A program made the position numbers and the translations under genes. DNA of 64,000 nt from Hysterangium stoloniferum (taxonomy: Eukaryota; Basidiomycota; Agaricomycetes; Hysterangiales; Hysterangiaceae): the NCBI GenBank assembly GCA_015178975.1, contig WHVD01000060.1, forward strand, positions 62,001 through 126,000, read 5' to 3'. Shown here in pieces: positions 1 through 12,239 of this stretch. Every line of letters begins with the position of its first letter. Positions within the stretch are counted from its first letter, which is position 1. The notes below the pieces were generated by a model that did no database searches, had not been told where the DNA came from, and was given only the letters and a program-made list of their open reading frames with translations.

Positions 1-390
1 AAAATACTAACTAGGAGAAGAGCAGAAAACAGTATTGACAAATAAGCTTGACTAGGAATGGGAAGGTTACGATTAGTTCGGAGGCTGTGAGATAACCGAG
101 AGCGGGATTATGAGAAAAGGAAATAGTCCAAGGGTTACAAGTATATACATATAGACATATGTGAAACATAGAGTAGAATGGATCATCATAATAAAAAGGG
201 ACATATCAGAGTTTAACCAGATAGTACAAGTATATTTTGACGGGGGCGTGAACAGAGTTTGATCACTGTGAAGGCATACGTCAGCATCGGGAAGCCGATG
301 GTTTCCGATGTGAGGACTTGAACAATGACTTGAATCGTCGATAGGTGGTGATAACCTTGGGGACCGTCGGGTTGCGACACGGTCGTAACA
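1..390 (-). repeat. Solo LTR, family A, cut by the window edge
   Basis: The sequence matches the 5' half of the family A LTR in reverse orientation and ends with the terminal CGTAACA, the complement of the LTR start TGTTACG. Full copies lie at 904-1643, 16761-17480, 34174-34894 and 52080-52803. It sits inside Ngaro sequence that resumes at 391. The other end lies outside the window, so its target duplication cannot be checked. Confidence 0.85.
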
Positions 391-1963
391 GATGGCCTGG
401 TATATGTTGACCAGATAAAAGCTGCACTCAAATGAATAAACCTCATTCTTAATGCATAGGGGTGGGGAACAGCCTTCAGACATTCATTTCATATCGGCAG
501 CACATCTTTCTTTCTAGAACAGGGAGTCGCTCCTGAAATCATGAGATTAGCAGGCAGATGGAAGTCATTAGCATATGAGATGTACATCAGGGCCTTTGAA
601 CAGGTAGCATCACAGCATTTGGAGAACCTTTCAACCAGGAATATAACTGCCTAAGGTTGGGTAGGCTGCATAGCTTGCCATGTTTGATAGGCAGCTGTTC
701 TTTTGTGGGTGAGCAGTGAGCCTTCCCACACATACACAGAGAGCTAAGCTCTCCCCCTACCCAACAATACAGTTCTTTGCTCTGAGCAGGACACATAGAC
801 AAAGCTAGATAGTATTGAGTGCCACACAATCCCTGCATGCTGGGAGTAGTTCAGCACTCAATGTCCAGCCAAGCAGATGAAGGAGTCACATGTCTTTTGT
901 TTCTGTTAAGAACTGAAAACTGACTAATGTCGGTAGGCCGATGGGGACCGATCGGAAGGACTTGGCTTCAGCTTATGTGCTGCACCCTCACAAGTTACTG
1001 TCAGGTGTCCTTAAATTTTGGGCAGGCAAAGACTAGCCCTGTTGTATTCCTCATGGTGGGTTACCAATCGGAACTGAAGGATAAGTTGAGTGTTGGGCCA
1101 AGGGGTCAGGGACTGAGAGTGGGCAAGCACACGCAAAGGCAGAGAGTGGCATACTTAGAGTAAGACTTCTAGAGATGTATGTGGGTGTTCTGAGTTGATA
1201 TTCTGATTGCCTAGTAACTACAACTACAGTGGGTTCATATACAGGTTATTGGTGTCTAGAAAATACTAACTAAGGGAAGAGTGGAAACACTATTGACAAA
1301 TAAACTTGACTAGGAATGGGAAGGTTATGATAAGTTCAGAGGCTGTGGTTAACTGAGAGCAGGATTACAAGAAAAGGAAATAGTTCAATGGTTACAAGTA
1401 TATATGGGCATATGTGAAACATAAAGTAGAACAGGTCAACATAATAAAAAGGGGACATATCAAAGTATAATCAGATAGTATGAGTACATTTTGACAGGGG
1501 TGTAAATGGGGTTTGACCACCGTGAAGGTACACATCAGTGTCGGGCAGCCAATGTTTCCGATGTGAGAAACTGATTAGTAACTAGAATTGTCATAACCTC
1601 GGGAACTGTCAGTTTGTGACAGGGTTGTGACACACTCGTAACAGTTTCCTATGACATCTCTGTCAGTACAGTATCTGAGAATTTCACATCCTTTCACAGA
1701 TTATTGTTCCTCAATTCTTTCTTTTATTTCATCCACCCACCCTTCCCTCATATTGAGGATTTGGGTTAATTCAATTAATCAATTTTATTATTTGTTGGAT
1801 GTTTAATCTATGGATAAATGAGAGTGAGAGTTGTACTGCAAGAGAGGACCCACCCTCCTGAGTGGCAAGTCTTCTCCCACATACATACATGGAGAGCCAA
1901 GCTCTCCCCCTACCCAACCATACAGCTCTTTCCTCTGAACAGGACACAGACAAAGCTGGAGAC
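391..1963 (+). mobile_element. Ngaro (tyrosine-recombinase retroelement) 3' end, fossil
   Basis: Bases 391-653 translate on + to the C-terminal end of a tyrosine recombinase (GWGTAFRHSF, then LAGRWKSLAYEMYIRAFEQ). This is nearly the same as the recombinase of the longer Ngaro at 53.3-58.1 kb (LAGRWKSLAYETYIRAFEQ). Bases 654-1963 then match the B1-A2-B2 terminal repeats of that element and end at the same terminus (GCTGG, about 1963). A family A solo LTR (904-1643) interrupts the A2 repeat. The element is broken and old. Its left part is hidden by the LTR at 1-390 and the window edge. Confidence 0.8.
904..1643 (-). repeat. Solo LTR, family A, with target duplication GTTTC
   Basis: It runs from TGTTAAGAACTG to CTCGTAACA in reverse orientation, 740 bp, with TG/CA ends. 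The five bases on each side are GTTTC (899-903 and 1644-1648). It splits the terminal repeats of the Ngaro fragment, so it is younger than that fragment. Confidence 0.9.
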
Positions 1964-2042
1964 ACATAGTATCATTTTTAGTTAATCATTTTACTTACCA
2001 TCATCATCATGTATTGTACTCACCATTCTCAAGGAATATAGT

Positions 2043-2298
2043 TGTTAAAGGTATAGAAAAGAATTGACCCAGCCTGGGATTGAACCAAGGACCTCTGGCT
2101 TTATATAAGCAGTGCTCTTAACCACTGAGCTACTGGACCTATTGGTCTAGTGAGATATAATGGATTATATATACATATTCTAATATAAGTCCTTCTGATG
2201 CTACCATGGGACTTATACAGCCACATCTGGACTGATGCCAACTAGGGACTTATAACAGCTTGGACATTCTAATAGATATTGTATTTCCAAATCTAACA
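2043..2298 (-). mobile_element. TRIM-2: small solo LTR carrying a tRNA-like sequence
   Basis: This 256-bp unit has TG/CA-type ends (forward strand starts TGTTAGATTTGG and ends CCTTTAACA). It is flanked by the direct repeat ATAGT (2038-2042, 2299-2303). The inverted copy of the surrounding repeat at 4.1-4.26 kb lacks it and shows one ATAGT, so this is a verified insertion. Near its 3' end it carries a 75-nt tRNA-like stretch. A second copy with its own duplication lies at 40168-40418. It behaves as an LTR of a miniature retroelement; no internal region is attached. Confidence 0.8.
2065..2139 (-). other. tRNA-like sequence inside the TRIM-2 LTR
   Basis: The reverse strand reads GGTCCAG at the 5' side and CTGGGTC plus A at the 3' side, which pair as a seven-base acceptor stem with wobbles. 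An A-box-like TAGCTCAGTGG and a B-box-like GGTTCAATCCC are present. The anticodon arm is not canonical, so I call it tRNA-derived rather than a working tRNA gene. Confidence 0.7.
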
Positions 2299-3183
2299 AT
2301 AGTTTGGTCCTATCAACGTCTGGACCAATGTCAATGTATGTAAGGCTGCATTAGACAGCAGCCTTTCACTCCCCTCCCCACTTTGAAAATTACCATGCCA
2401 AATAATTGGAAAAAATTAGAATGGCCTATTCAAAGATGAACAATGTAGTATGTGTGAGGGAGTATGGTCATGAAAGGGTACTGAAAAAAGAACAAATAAA
2501 AAAAATGTGAAACAAGACTGTTGATATTCATCCAGACTTATACTCCTCTCCATTTGGAATCTGAAAACCCAGGTAAAGGCACAGTTCACAAAGAGTGAGA
2601 AATAGCAGATTTTCAAAACCAAATGAATGGTCCAGAGTGCGGGCAGATCTAGGCTTACACCTCCCTAATCAAAATGGACAGTATCCCCAACAACCAAGTT
2701 GGCAGACATGTCAATCCCTAACAGTGGATGAGTTGCAGATTGACAAACACTACAGTAGATGAAATCAATACAATGGTCAAAATGAAGATTGTAAAAATCC
2801 AGGAAATTGCTGTGGCTTCTATTGTGGTGCTGGAATAGAATGGTAGAGGCTGGAGTCAAACTTGAACACTGAGATCTGATTGACAAATGAACTGAATGAA
2901 TGGGTCCCAGAACAAGTCAATATCCCAGTGTTGTGAATAAGATGAAGATGAATGATGTGGCAATGTGTAAGATAAGGTGATTTTCAATGATGGTAATAAC
3001 CTGTACTGGCATTATGAGTTGTGCAATGCTGAATGGCAGCAATGGTGGTAGTGATGGTAACTGTGACACTTGTGATGGACATCACAAAATGGGCACAGGT
3101 GTGGGCCAAGCATGGGACGGTTCAATTGGTTCAACGATAATGTTGTATGACTGGCAGTGACAAGTGCAATACTGAAAACAAGT

Positions 3184-3350
3184 GTGGGTGCAAGTGCAAG
3201 AGTGGGTGCAAGAGTGGGTGCAAGTGCAGGTGTGGGTGCAAGTGCAGGTGTGGGTGCAAGTGCAGGTGTGGGTGCAAGTGCAGGTGTGGGTGCAAGTGCA
3301 GGTGTGGGTGCAAGTGCAGGTGTGGGTGCAAGTGCAGGTGTGACTGTGAG
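3184..3350. repeat. 18-bp minisatellite
   Basis: Tandem units of GGTGCAAGTGCAGGTGTG run about nine times, the first two degenerate. All frames stay open because the unit is a multiple of three, giving Cys/Lys-rich, Gly/Ala-rich or His/Leu/Pro-rich reading frames. These ORFs look like a by-product of the repeat; I see no coding context. Confidence 0.9.
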
Positions 3351-3680
3351 TGCAGCATGATCTTGAAGTTACGATTGCAAGTGTGACACAAAGTTGAAGC
3401 TACATACAATGATGAGGTGTTCAAAAAACAGCAAGACAATGACAGTGAAGGTGGAAAGGCAACATGGAGTGTTGGATTAGTAAGCACACAATAGTCCCTT
3501 TGTGCGCAGCCACACAACCACATGTGACCGCAGACAAAAGACATGCTGTTCCATTGTTCCACTATTTCCTTTGTTAGATGAAACATTTCTAGTACATTCT
3601 GTACAATTGCATTATTGTTACCACTTTTCCTTTTGTTCTTAGATAGCTTAAATACAAGCCATCCTAGTTAGCATCACCTC

Positions 3681-3848
3681 AGCTATTTGGCATACTGCAT
3701 GCAAATACTGAGGTGAGATAGTTATCATTACCTTTATCTAGTCTGTTACTTACTTTCATTACCTAGTTCATATTCTTGTATCTAGGTAATCAATTTAGCT
3801 ATTTGGCATACTGCATGCAAATACTGAGTTCATATTCTTGTATCTAGT
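3681..3848. repeat. 32-bp direct repeat with adjoining duplicated block
   Basis: A 32-bp block starting AGCTATTTGGCATACTGCAT occurs at 3681-3712 and again at 3797-3828. A second block, TTCATATTCTTGTATCTAG, follows the second copy and also occurs upstream of it at about 3769-3787. This is a local duplication of unknown origin. Confidence 0.7.
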
Positions 3849-4115
3849 ATCTAGCACTCATTCTCACATAGAGTTGGAGCTACAATTCTGAGACATGTTT
3901 CAATCGCAGGTGCTGAATGGGACAGTGACGTTGAAGATAATGGTTCGCAGATGTGATGACTCGAATTTTATGTTGAGTGACAATGAAGAGCAGTATGATT
4001 ATTTCCGATTGGGAGAGTCGAATGAGGATGTCGGATAAAAAATGAGTGCATGCGAACGAGTCGAAGGTGATGTGTTTGCATTGTCGGCAAAACAAAGTCA
4101 ATATCAAAAAAAAAA

Positions 4116-4257
4116 GTGAAAGGCTGCTGTCTAATGCAGCCTTACATTGGCATCGGTCCAGACATTGATAGGGCCAAACTATATTCCTCGAGAACGGCGA
4201 GTATGATATACGATGATGACGGTAAGTAAAATGATTAACTAAAAATGATACTATGCG
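4116..4257. repeat. Dispersed repeat copy 2 (empty site for TRIM-2)
   Basis: Reverse complement of the repeat at 1965-2370 without the 256-bp insertion. It keeps the hairpin GGCTGC/GCAGCC and a single ATAGT where the other copy has the insertion plus a duplicated ATAGT. It retains CpG (for example CGAGAACGGCGAG) where copy 1 shows TpG or CpA. Confidence 0.75.
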
Positions 4258-5908
4258 TGTCTGAGCTAACGTAATCGGTATATCATAAGCCACCAGGACA
4301 TCTGGTCACGGAAGCTTACTCCTGCTCAACAAACCTACCAGGTTGCGCACTAATAGTACCTTCGCCGGTCATGAGTCCTGGAAAAATTTAGTTTTAATCA
4401 ATGATTAACCTATCTGGCGTTACCATCGTCCCTGGCCAGTGGAGAGCATACTAGTAAATGATGTTTTATGGCCGCGTTGTGTATGGGAGTTAAAGGCAAT
4501 TTCCGTATGGTCTTGGATCATGCTCGTATATTCTACTCATGTACTTTTGTCTCAATATGACTGTCAGGTAGAAATCCCTGTGTCCAGCGGACGTTGGACA
4601 AAATCTTATCCTCCTTACTAGGGTGAGCGAATACCTTGTGCACAACCCAGTCTCTAGGGCGGTTTCCAAGCTATTGAGCTGCTTGACTACCGCCCTAAAC
4701 ACCAATGGTCATCATTCGGTATGTAGATGTGCAGCCCATATCCCACAACATGGTCCGTGGTGATCTACCATAGTTAAGAAGAAAAAATGAGAAGGAAGTC
4801 TCTGATGTAGCTTTATTCATAACGAATTCGACAGCAAGTAATTTCGTCACAGTGACGTTCGCTCGCACCGTAGCCCTATCTTTTGAGGGTGATATGCACA
4901 TGACATACACAGCTCAATATAATTAATTTTGCAATGCTCTCAAAAAGATGCTGGAAAGCCAAGAATCCTTATCACTATTATTCGTGCCAGTAAACCACGC
5001 AGTTTATGAACGTTTTCGAACACCACTTCAGTGTCTGCCCAGCGATGTAGGTTATGATTACCAGGACCAAATGGACCATACTGCGCAGTTAATAGATCAC
5101 GACACATACAGAGTAAAATTCGCCATGTCGATTTTTTTGAGGCAAGAAAGTTCCCAATATCTAAACCTATAACCTTAATAGAACTTTAAAATATGGTTTG
5201 ATGACTGCGGCAAGGTCTGCTTCTAGGCTGACAGGCACCCTGCAGAGGAGTAAGTGGGCCTGGACAATGAGGGGAGGGCCTTAGCTAGGAACAAGCCCGT
5301 ATCTAACAACTCAAATAATCCTTAGGTAGTCGATCTCTTTGAGAGTGGGACCCAATATAAGCGCCCATCAGGATTGTTGATGAATTCAAATCGACATAGA
5401 ATCGAAATGGGCGCTCACGGCGACCAGGTCAACTCTAGTAAAAGGCTGTACTCGGGATCCTTGAGCTCTCGTTCAGGGGTGTTTCTGGTGAAGGTTACTA
5501 GAGTGCCCATCAATGTGCTGCAATGTGGGCAAATCAGGTCATTACATAGTCCCGTCCATCAGCTCATGACCCATAATTCAGTTTGTTGAAGCCTCTTCTT
5601 CTACCACTGCTGTCCAGCACCCAAGAAACCTTCAACCATCCCCAATATTCTTCTCATTCTGTACATATTTCTCTCATATACCTAACCATTTTTATCAAGA
5701 ACCATGACACATGGACAGAGTGACACTTATTTTACCAGGGCAACGGGAGGAATGTCATATACTCATTTGACTAATGTGAGTCCTTCCTCGCGTATATGTA
5801 GCATAAGTTGTCTCAAAGGAGAGCCACTCCCGGAACCCACTAATGAGCCGATTATTTCTTGCCTTTATTCCACTTTAAAGACTTACACTCCATCACCAGA
5901 GCCAAACC
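4258..5908. other. Intergenic stretch with no confident gene
   Basis: Only short reading frames are present. One reverse-strand frame at about 4695-4866 reads EFVMNKATSETSFSFFLLNY followed by GRSP, which resembles the C-terminal part of a Ty3/gypsy integrase core, so an old retroelement shard may lie there (low confidence). I see nothing assignable in 4863-5700. Bases just upstream of 5909 would be the promoter side of the DUF3433 gene. Confidence 0.4.
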
Positions 5909-8211
5909 ATGCACTCTCCAGACACCCAATCCAGTACCCCTTTTGAAGTATCACCCTTAATTCCCGAGAAAGCAAATACGGCTTTGGGCGAAATCACTCC
6001 TCCAACAAAGCCATGGGTGAGTATTTGTCAAATTGCCTAGACTTTCCCTTATAAATGGCTTCGCAGAGCCCCGTTACCCTAAGACTATGGTTTGCGAGTT
6101 CGTTACTATCTTTCATGCTTGTTTTAGCAGTTACTTTGGAAGTTGCACTTCATTTCTCCAAAGCCCTAAACGGTAAATCTTTGTTTTTCTTTTTCGCATG
6201 CGTTTTTAGTGACTTCTGGTAAAGGATGGGAGGTTTCAAGTGCAGCCTCAGCAACCAATGGTATTTTGCATTACATATATGTTAGTTGAGAAAATGGGAC
6301 TCCACAGCGACATCTAATCTGAATTATTAGACGCTACCTCCTGTTGCGGTGGCCATGATTGTTATTTCGTTGTGGGCTTGGACAGATGTAGACATTAAGA
6401 GGATGCAAGTGAGTCCTGGCCTGATGTGTGGCCCATTCAACTTGTTGAATATTAACAGCCATATCTCGATCTCGCGTATGGAAACGCACCAGCACAAAGA
6501 TCTCTATTACTCGATTATTCTAACAAGCATCCAATAATTGTAACATTTCATGCATACCGCCATAATCATTTCATAGTAGTTCTGTCGTCACTCCTCGTTC
6601 TCGTGGGATTAGCAGTTCAGCCACTTGCTGCTTCATTGTTCACTGTCGACAATATCTTTTGGGATGGACCTGGTTCGCCTCTACTTTCCTTCTATCTACA
6701 CACCCTGATCGATGACACTCTCACCAGACCTCAACGTGACAGACCCAAACACTCTTGGGCTCGCGCCTACATTCAACAATATGACAGCCTTCTCAACAGT
6801 TTGTTTCACGTCGTCTCCGATTGATTTTCTGTGACAATATGTTTTTAGGCCGCGGGTTTTATCGCCTCCGGGGTGCTCTACGGTTTGAAATCTCCCAATT
6901 TCGTTAATGGCAATTGGGCAGTCGCTCCCATGGAAGTTCCAAGGGAGGTCGTCTCCAATGGAACCATGTCCGGGAACACTACCGCAGTTCAATCCAGAGG
7001 GAACTGCAAGGCAGGCGATACGGTAATTATACTCTAATGAATTCTGGTAGTGGAATCTGACATCTCCCAGACCACGATAACCAGGACTGCTACTGGCGTT
7101 GGATTTATCTTGACCAGTAGATCTGATGGATGCACTGCAAATATTAGCGTACCCACCAATTCTCCGCTTCAATATGGAGTTGACGTCGCCATCTGTCCCA
7201 ATGCACCGTCCGACCCCTTCAAACCCGCTGTCTTTTGGACCTTTAATGAAGCTTCCTCATCAGATACTCCCCAATTCGCACTCATTTATTGTAGACCGAC
7301 GATTGCACTATTGAACGTGGCAGTCCAAGTGGCATTGCAGACTGGTGACTTGATCGATGCTACTATACTATCGAATTTTACACTCGCGAGCAATATTACT
7401 GATCCCAATGGACTCATGCAAGGTCGCGCTATGAACGGCGTCGCCTTTGATCTCACTAACTCAGACATGTATGCTGGGCTATTTTTATTTCAGCAAATGG
7501 AACGACTAACGGAAATTCTCAAAGTTTCGCGCAACGTCGGGCACAAGCTGCACAGATAGCACTCACCGATGCTATCCTTCAGAAAGCGTCCACCTCTGAG
7601 GGCGGTTTGCAAAATCAAATACAGAACCTAGGGTTGGTTTCAATCACTGAAGGCCTTTATGTTCGTACTTTATATTCATTCCGAAGACAATGCTGATCCT
7701 TCGGTACCAGGAATTATATTTATCACTCGTTGCAAAAGAAATCTACTTTGTTCCTTCCGAATCAAACTTGCAGGTAGCCATCGAGACATTCCAACCACGT
7801 GTCTTCCTTGTGTACGTCCCAAGTTACAATTTGTCCCGCATTGCTTACCGGATCACCAGGGAGCTCACCACCCACATTCTCGCTAGCATTCTTGTTCTCT
7901 TTGCCTGCCTCGGAGCCGTAGTACATGTCCTGCATTCCCGTTCTAGGGAACTGGTTGTCATCCCCCGTCAACCAGGAACTATAGCATCCGCTGTAGCCTT
8001 CACTGCACGGTCAAACATCGCAGATGTAATCGACGACAACATCGATGAAAGGACACTAACTCGCGTCTTGAAGGATAAACGCTTTAGAATTGATAAAACC
8101 ACCGGTAGGATTGTGATGGAGGGAGAAGCAGGGTTTGAAGACGGAGCTGTTGTGCCGATAGATCGACACAAGAGCGTGTTCAAACTTATAAAAATGGATG
8201 CTTCACGTTGA
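5909..8211 (+). CDS. DUF3433 family multi-pass membrane protein (host gene, intron-rich)
   Basis: The start at 5909 opens an N-terminus MHSPDTQSSTPFEVSPLIPE. Splicing at GT-AG sites gives exons 5909-6016, 6067-6172, 6210-6280, 6331-6408, 6459-6672, 6728-6798, 6849-7022, about 7051-7468, about 7494-7660 and 7711-8211; most introns are 37-55 nt. Membrane segments are visible: LRLWFASSLLSFMLVLAV, TLPPVAVAMIVISLWAW, FIVVLSSLLVLVGLAVQPL and, near the end, ILASILVLFACLGAVVHVL. The tail with PGTIASAVAF is typical of DUF3433 proteins as I recall them. The family is fungal and of unknown function. Oddity: the gaps 7023-7050 (28 nt) and 7469-7493 (25 nt) look like very short introns but do not join the flanking frames cleanly, so the middle is either mis-modelled or lightly decayed. 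Confidence 0.75.
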
Positions 8212-8929
8212 TTGTAATAGTAATGCGTTTCGGATTTGTATGGTTTTCATTGGTACATTTTTGGGACTATTAATCTTTTCTGTCAATAAAATATTAACTG
8301 TATGTTATACCTAGTCACGTTATTGCTATATCGTTGAGTGTGTTACATCTTAGTGGTGATGAGCCAATAGAAGTGGATAATCACACTGCTCGGCTCACAG
8401 ATTGTATATGAATTATCAACGAGTGTCACTTCTGCGTTCATTCATGAGTCAATGAGGAGATAATATTCGATCATCTACCGATGGCTCCCACGCTCCTACC
8501 ACCACTATTTCGAGCCCGATGTATATGAACGTTTGTGATGTACGTTCACGGAACTTTCACTATCTGATATCTCCGTCTGCCTTGTCACAGGCCAGCGCCT
8601 ACTGGACCTGTGAGATCCTGTCTTTCGATATTCTACAGTATTGTTCAACCTCACTACACTACACGTATCATCTTTCCGATCGGCTCATCGCTATTACACC
8701 CTTCTTCGGATCTACGCTTTTTGCACAAGCTTGTGCGAAGATTAACTCGGCAGCATGCAATCAAAGCACCATAGCTCGGAAGTTTCAACATTAGGTGATC
8801 CATCCTAACGCAACCGATCAGTATCTTCGAAGACACCATCTTGTCGATACCATCGCCCAAACGTAACTGATACTTGCTCACCGTCCAATGACGAAAATCC
8901 TCTTCAATGCCATCATATATTCTCAAGCT

Positions 8930-9366
8930 TCTGGTGCCAGCTCCTTGCTCTCGAATTTACCAGTCTTAAAGGAATCAGTCATGGCGTCATTGTAAAAGGG
9001 CAGTATGCAACTTACCTTGGTAGCCACTCTTCAACCACTTCATCAAGAGCCTTACTCGTTATAACCGCATTCCACTGAACATTGCCCGGGGTCGTCGTGC
9101 AGCCGCGTCTTCTTTAAGATTCGGAAGCTCCTCTGTCCCGTTCCGTGCCTTATTATCCCTTTCAACCTAGGCGTGCCTGTGAAACCGGCGAGCTTGAGAA
9201 AAGCGGCAATATGTTCCGGTGTATCGGTTTTAAGCGCCTTGGTATGACGATGTAACATTTTGATTGAAGTCTTTTCCTTCGAATCTGGCTCTGACAAGCC
9301 ATATTTTGGCATACTGGAAGCGTGGGAAGGGGACGATCGGTGTACTGATGTGTCAAAACGACCCAT
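8930..9366 (-). pseudogene. Possible gene remnant, unknown protein
   Basis: A reverse frame starts at 9366 (MGRFDTSVHRSSPSHASSMP) and runs about 100 residues. Downstream, a good GT-AG intron of about 51 nt (GTAAGT to TTTAAG, near 8968-9018) joins ALDEVVEEWLPR to LVNSRARSWHQKLENI, followed by a stop. The two pieces are in different frames and no intron clearly links them, so this may be a decayed or mis-modelled gene. I do not recognise the family. Confidence 0.3.
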
Positions 9367-12239
9367 TTACGTGTTGAGCCTTGTCTCACCTCTCTCTCCT
9401 TAGAGAACCCTTTATGTACATCTCCTCGCCTTCATGGATATAGAGGACTTTAATATGCGACAGAGTGCGCTAAATATGCTGTCCTAGGAGGAACTGACGA
9501 CGGTGTCAATTAGGACATCTTATTCTGAAACCGGCTAGACAGAACTCTCACTTTACCTGGTGCAAACGAAGCTGTTCAGATGCTGATCGACATGCGCAAG
9601 TTCCGGCCGTCATTGATACTTGTCAAACTGTCTACCTCATCCATCAATGAGAGCTCTATAATGTGATAACAAACGGACCATTTTATCCTTGTCGATAGGA
9701 AGGGACAAAGCTGCAGCTTGTTCTGCTGAGACCACCAGCAATCGAACCAATGTCATAGATATAGATATCGGCTTTTCCAATGTGCCGACTGTTTGATTAT
9801 TTCAGCCACCCCTTCACTCGCGAGAAATGTAGGCTAACCTTGATAGGGACCACCTGCGTCTGTCATAACTCCCATACGTCGCAACCTCAATAGCATCGCG
9901 TGGCAAAGGATTTCCGTATGCATGATGAATAGCACGCTGTGCTGTTATGGTCGAACTGCATGCAGTAAAGCACCAGTTTATGTCCTTTGCACAACGTCGT
10001 TGATAGCCCTTGGATGGTGTGAGGTCGTTGATCTGCGTTGGACTATCCTTATAGGGATTAGCTCGTGAAGGTATAGTCAACAATGTATCACACCTCGATT
10101 ACAGCCAACAGTCGGCTTCTTGTGGTTAACAACCAAAGCGATGTTTCGCAGGAAGGGCGATTTCCACACATGCCTTATTATGTCGGCTGACAAAGATAAG
10201 TGCGAGTGCCGAGATGGCCGCTTTCCTAATACATAGTTGCGACACATAACTCAGTTTGGCATAAGAGATACTTCTGAGCGGTACAATACAGTTTTGTGTG
10301 TATATTTTCATTTTACCCTAAACGTCTGACTTCCTACTTTTCTAGTCCAAGAACATTGAAATTACTTTGTGTGCAATCTCCCTAGCATGAAGCACCGAAA
10401 TAAATCATGTTCGAAAACTCCCTCTCGCCTGCCATTTTCCGCGTATTTGATAAGATACATACTATCACAATGCGATTTTGATGGTAATAGTACTTTTAAT
10501 TTATTATCTAGTTATGTTTTGCCGAGACTAAAATACATAATGAACCTATGTCACGGTTGCTCAGTAGCCAGACATACCCTACTAAGTTGTTTTCTTCCGA
10601 CGTAGGGTTCATTCTATACACGGTAAACCAATGGTTTTTCCATTGTCATTGACAGGTTCATGTGTGTCACAGCTCAGGACTAAAGTGCCTAAAGAACAGA
10701 CTTCACGCCGTTCGACTCTTCGAGCGCTGGTACACCAATATGACTATCCTGCCTGGTGTCGAGCTGAACTGTAGCCTAAGACTATTCTCCCTGAAATATT
10801 AGGAGTCCCAGTGGCAGTATTGGACAACTGAGGGTAGAAGATTCCAAAACGGGAGATGTGAGGTCTGCACCCCGACTACGCCACTCCTGGTTACCCCTCA
10901 CACCAAGCTACCACCGATGTGCTAAGTTTCCTATAGTCTATGTGACTTCATCTGTCGATAGAGCCCTGTTTTCATGATTCAACGATTGAAATTTTCCCTT
11001 CCATCCACGAACATTTTCACGGCAAAAAAGGACATTTTTGCCACCGGAAACGCAGGAGCAGAGTGCCAGGGAATACCTCCTATGCGTTTCACGGTGGTCA
11101 ATGAGAATGAGGTTTCAAGTTTCGAACCCTGGAGACACTTCTAAATCACGATAACCACTCCAACGCACTAGCCTAAGGTCCTCGAACCTTCATGGCGGGT
11201 AATGGTTCTTCAGCGACTGTGTTCCCCCACGGTGGCTTTGCGCATCTCCCAGTTAGTTAGTTACGCATATGAAGCGTATGCGAACGTGACGGCGGTGTTT
11301 TGGACCTCATGGATGGTCTTGATGATCTTGTTTAGGAGATATTGACTGGGCTATATGGAGTTGCTGGTGAGCGTCCTGGTGACTGCCAGATTATCTACTG
11401 CGACCACTATGGTTTATTAATTAGGGGTTCATCTACGATTTTTGGCGCGAGTGGGACATGGACCAGTTTCCCCTCAAAAACAGTGCGTCCCTCGCTGATT
11501 CCGCAGGATTAAAAGACATCGCGAATGGTCCTTCATGACTAAAAACGGTGTTCTTTACCTTGGGTTTGCTTGCCATCCGATATTCCTTCTTTCGCGGTCT
11601 TTAACTTACCGTTATGGTTAATGAACGCAATGGCTCCAGACAATCACCGGATCTCCCATTTGTGGATCTAAACGCGACGTTATCCACCTTCCCAGCCCAT
11701 ATTAACACCACACCCCATCTGACTTGAACTGTTGCATGACCTGCACTAGCTCTAGGGAATGGCCCCAGTAATCTCTGCCGAACTGTATTGAGAAGCGTAG
11801 ACTGCGGGAAATCCATATGTTCAGGCAGTCGCAGGTTTCAGGCCGTCCTTATGTGCAAATGCATCACATTTCGGCCAATTTCTTGGTCACAAGGCTATCG
11901 AAATATCCTCCGGTGCCACCATGGCGAATTGTGAGTGGAAGCTCTCTATCGACTGCAGGCATGAGCACAGCGTGTGAATTCCAAAACAAAACACTCAGTA
12001 TAGAAGCCAAGTATCCCAATGGCTAGGAGAAGTAGGGTGCCTTGCCTGAATCATGTAACGCTAGACCGAGCGAGACCACTGTCAGCTTTTGTGGGAGATT
12101 CTGGTCATATAATTATGTCAAACAGTCGGGAGAGTTGGTGGTCGTCTGGATATACGAGGATGATCTTTGGCTGGTGCCTACGTTGTCCATGATCAGCTGG
12201 AGTTGTGCCTAGTGTTTCGACGTGTGCACCGCTTAGAGC

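Larger units (their letters stand above)
1965..2370. repeat. Dispersed repeat copy 1, inverted relative to 4116-4257
   Basis: Bases 1965-2042 plus 2299-2370 match the reverse complement of 4116-4257. Shared landmarks are ATAGTATCATTTTTAGTTAA, the site GGAATATAGTTTGG and the short hairpin GGCTGC-TGTCTAAT-GCAGCC. Copy 1 is interrupted by the small tRNA-bearing LTR at 2043-2298; copy 2 is the uninterrupted site. The family of the repeat is not recognised. Confidence 0.75.

Noticed and set aside
3184-3350. CRISPR-like array
   Set aside because: The units are contiguous with no spacers, and the host is a eukaryote.
3131-3586. A 151-residue His/Leu/Pro repeat protein on the reverse strand
   Set aside because: It is the reverse frame of an 18-bp minisatellite; there is no start context, intron or homologue, and other frames are open too.
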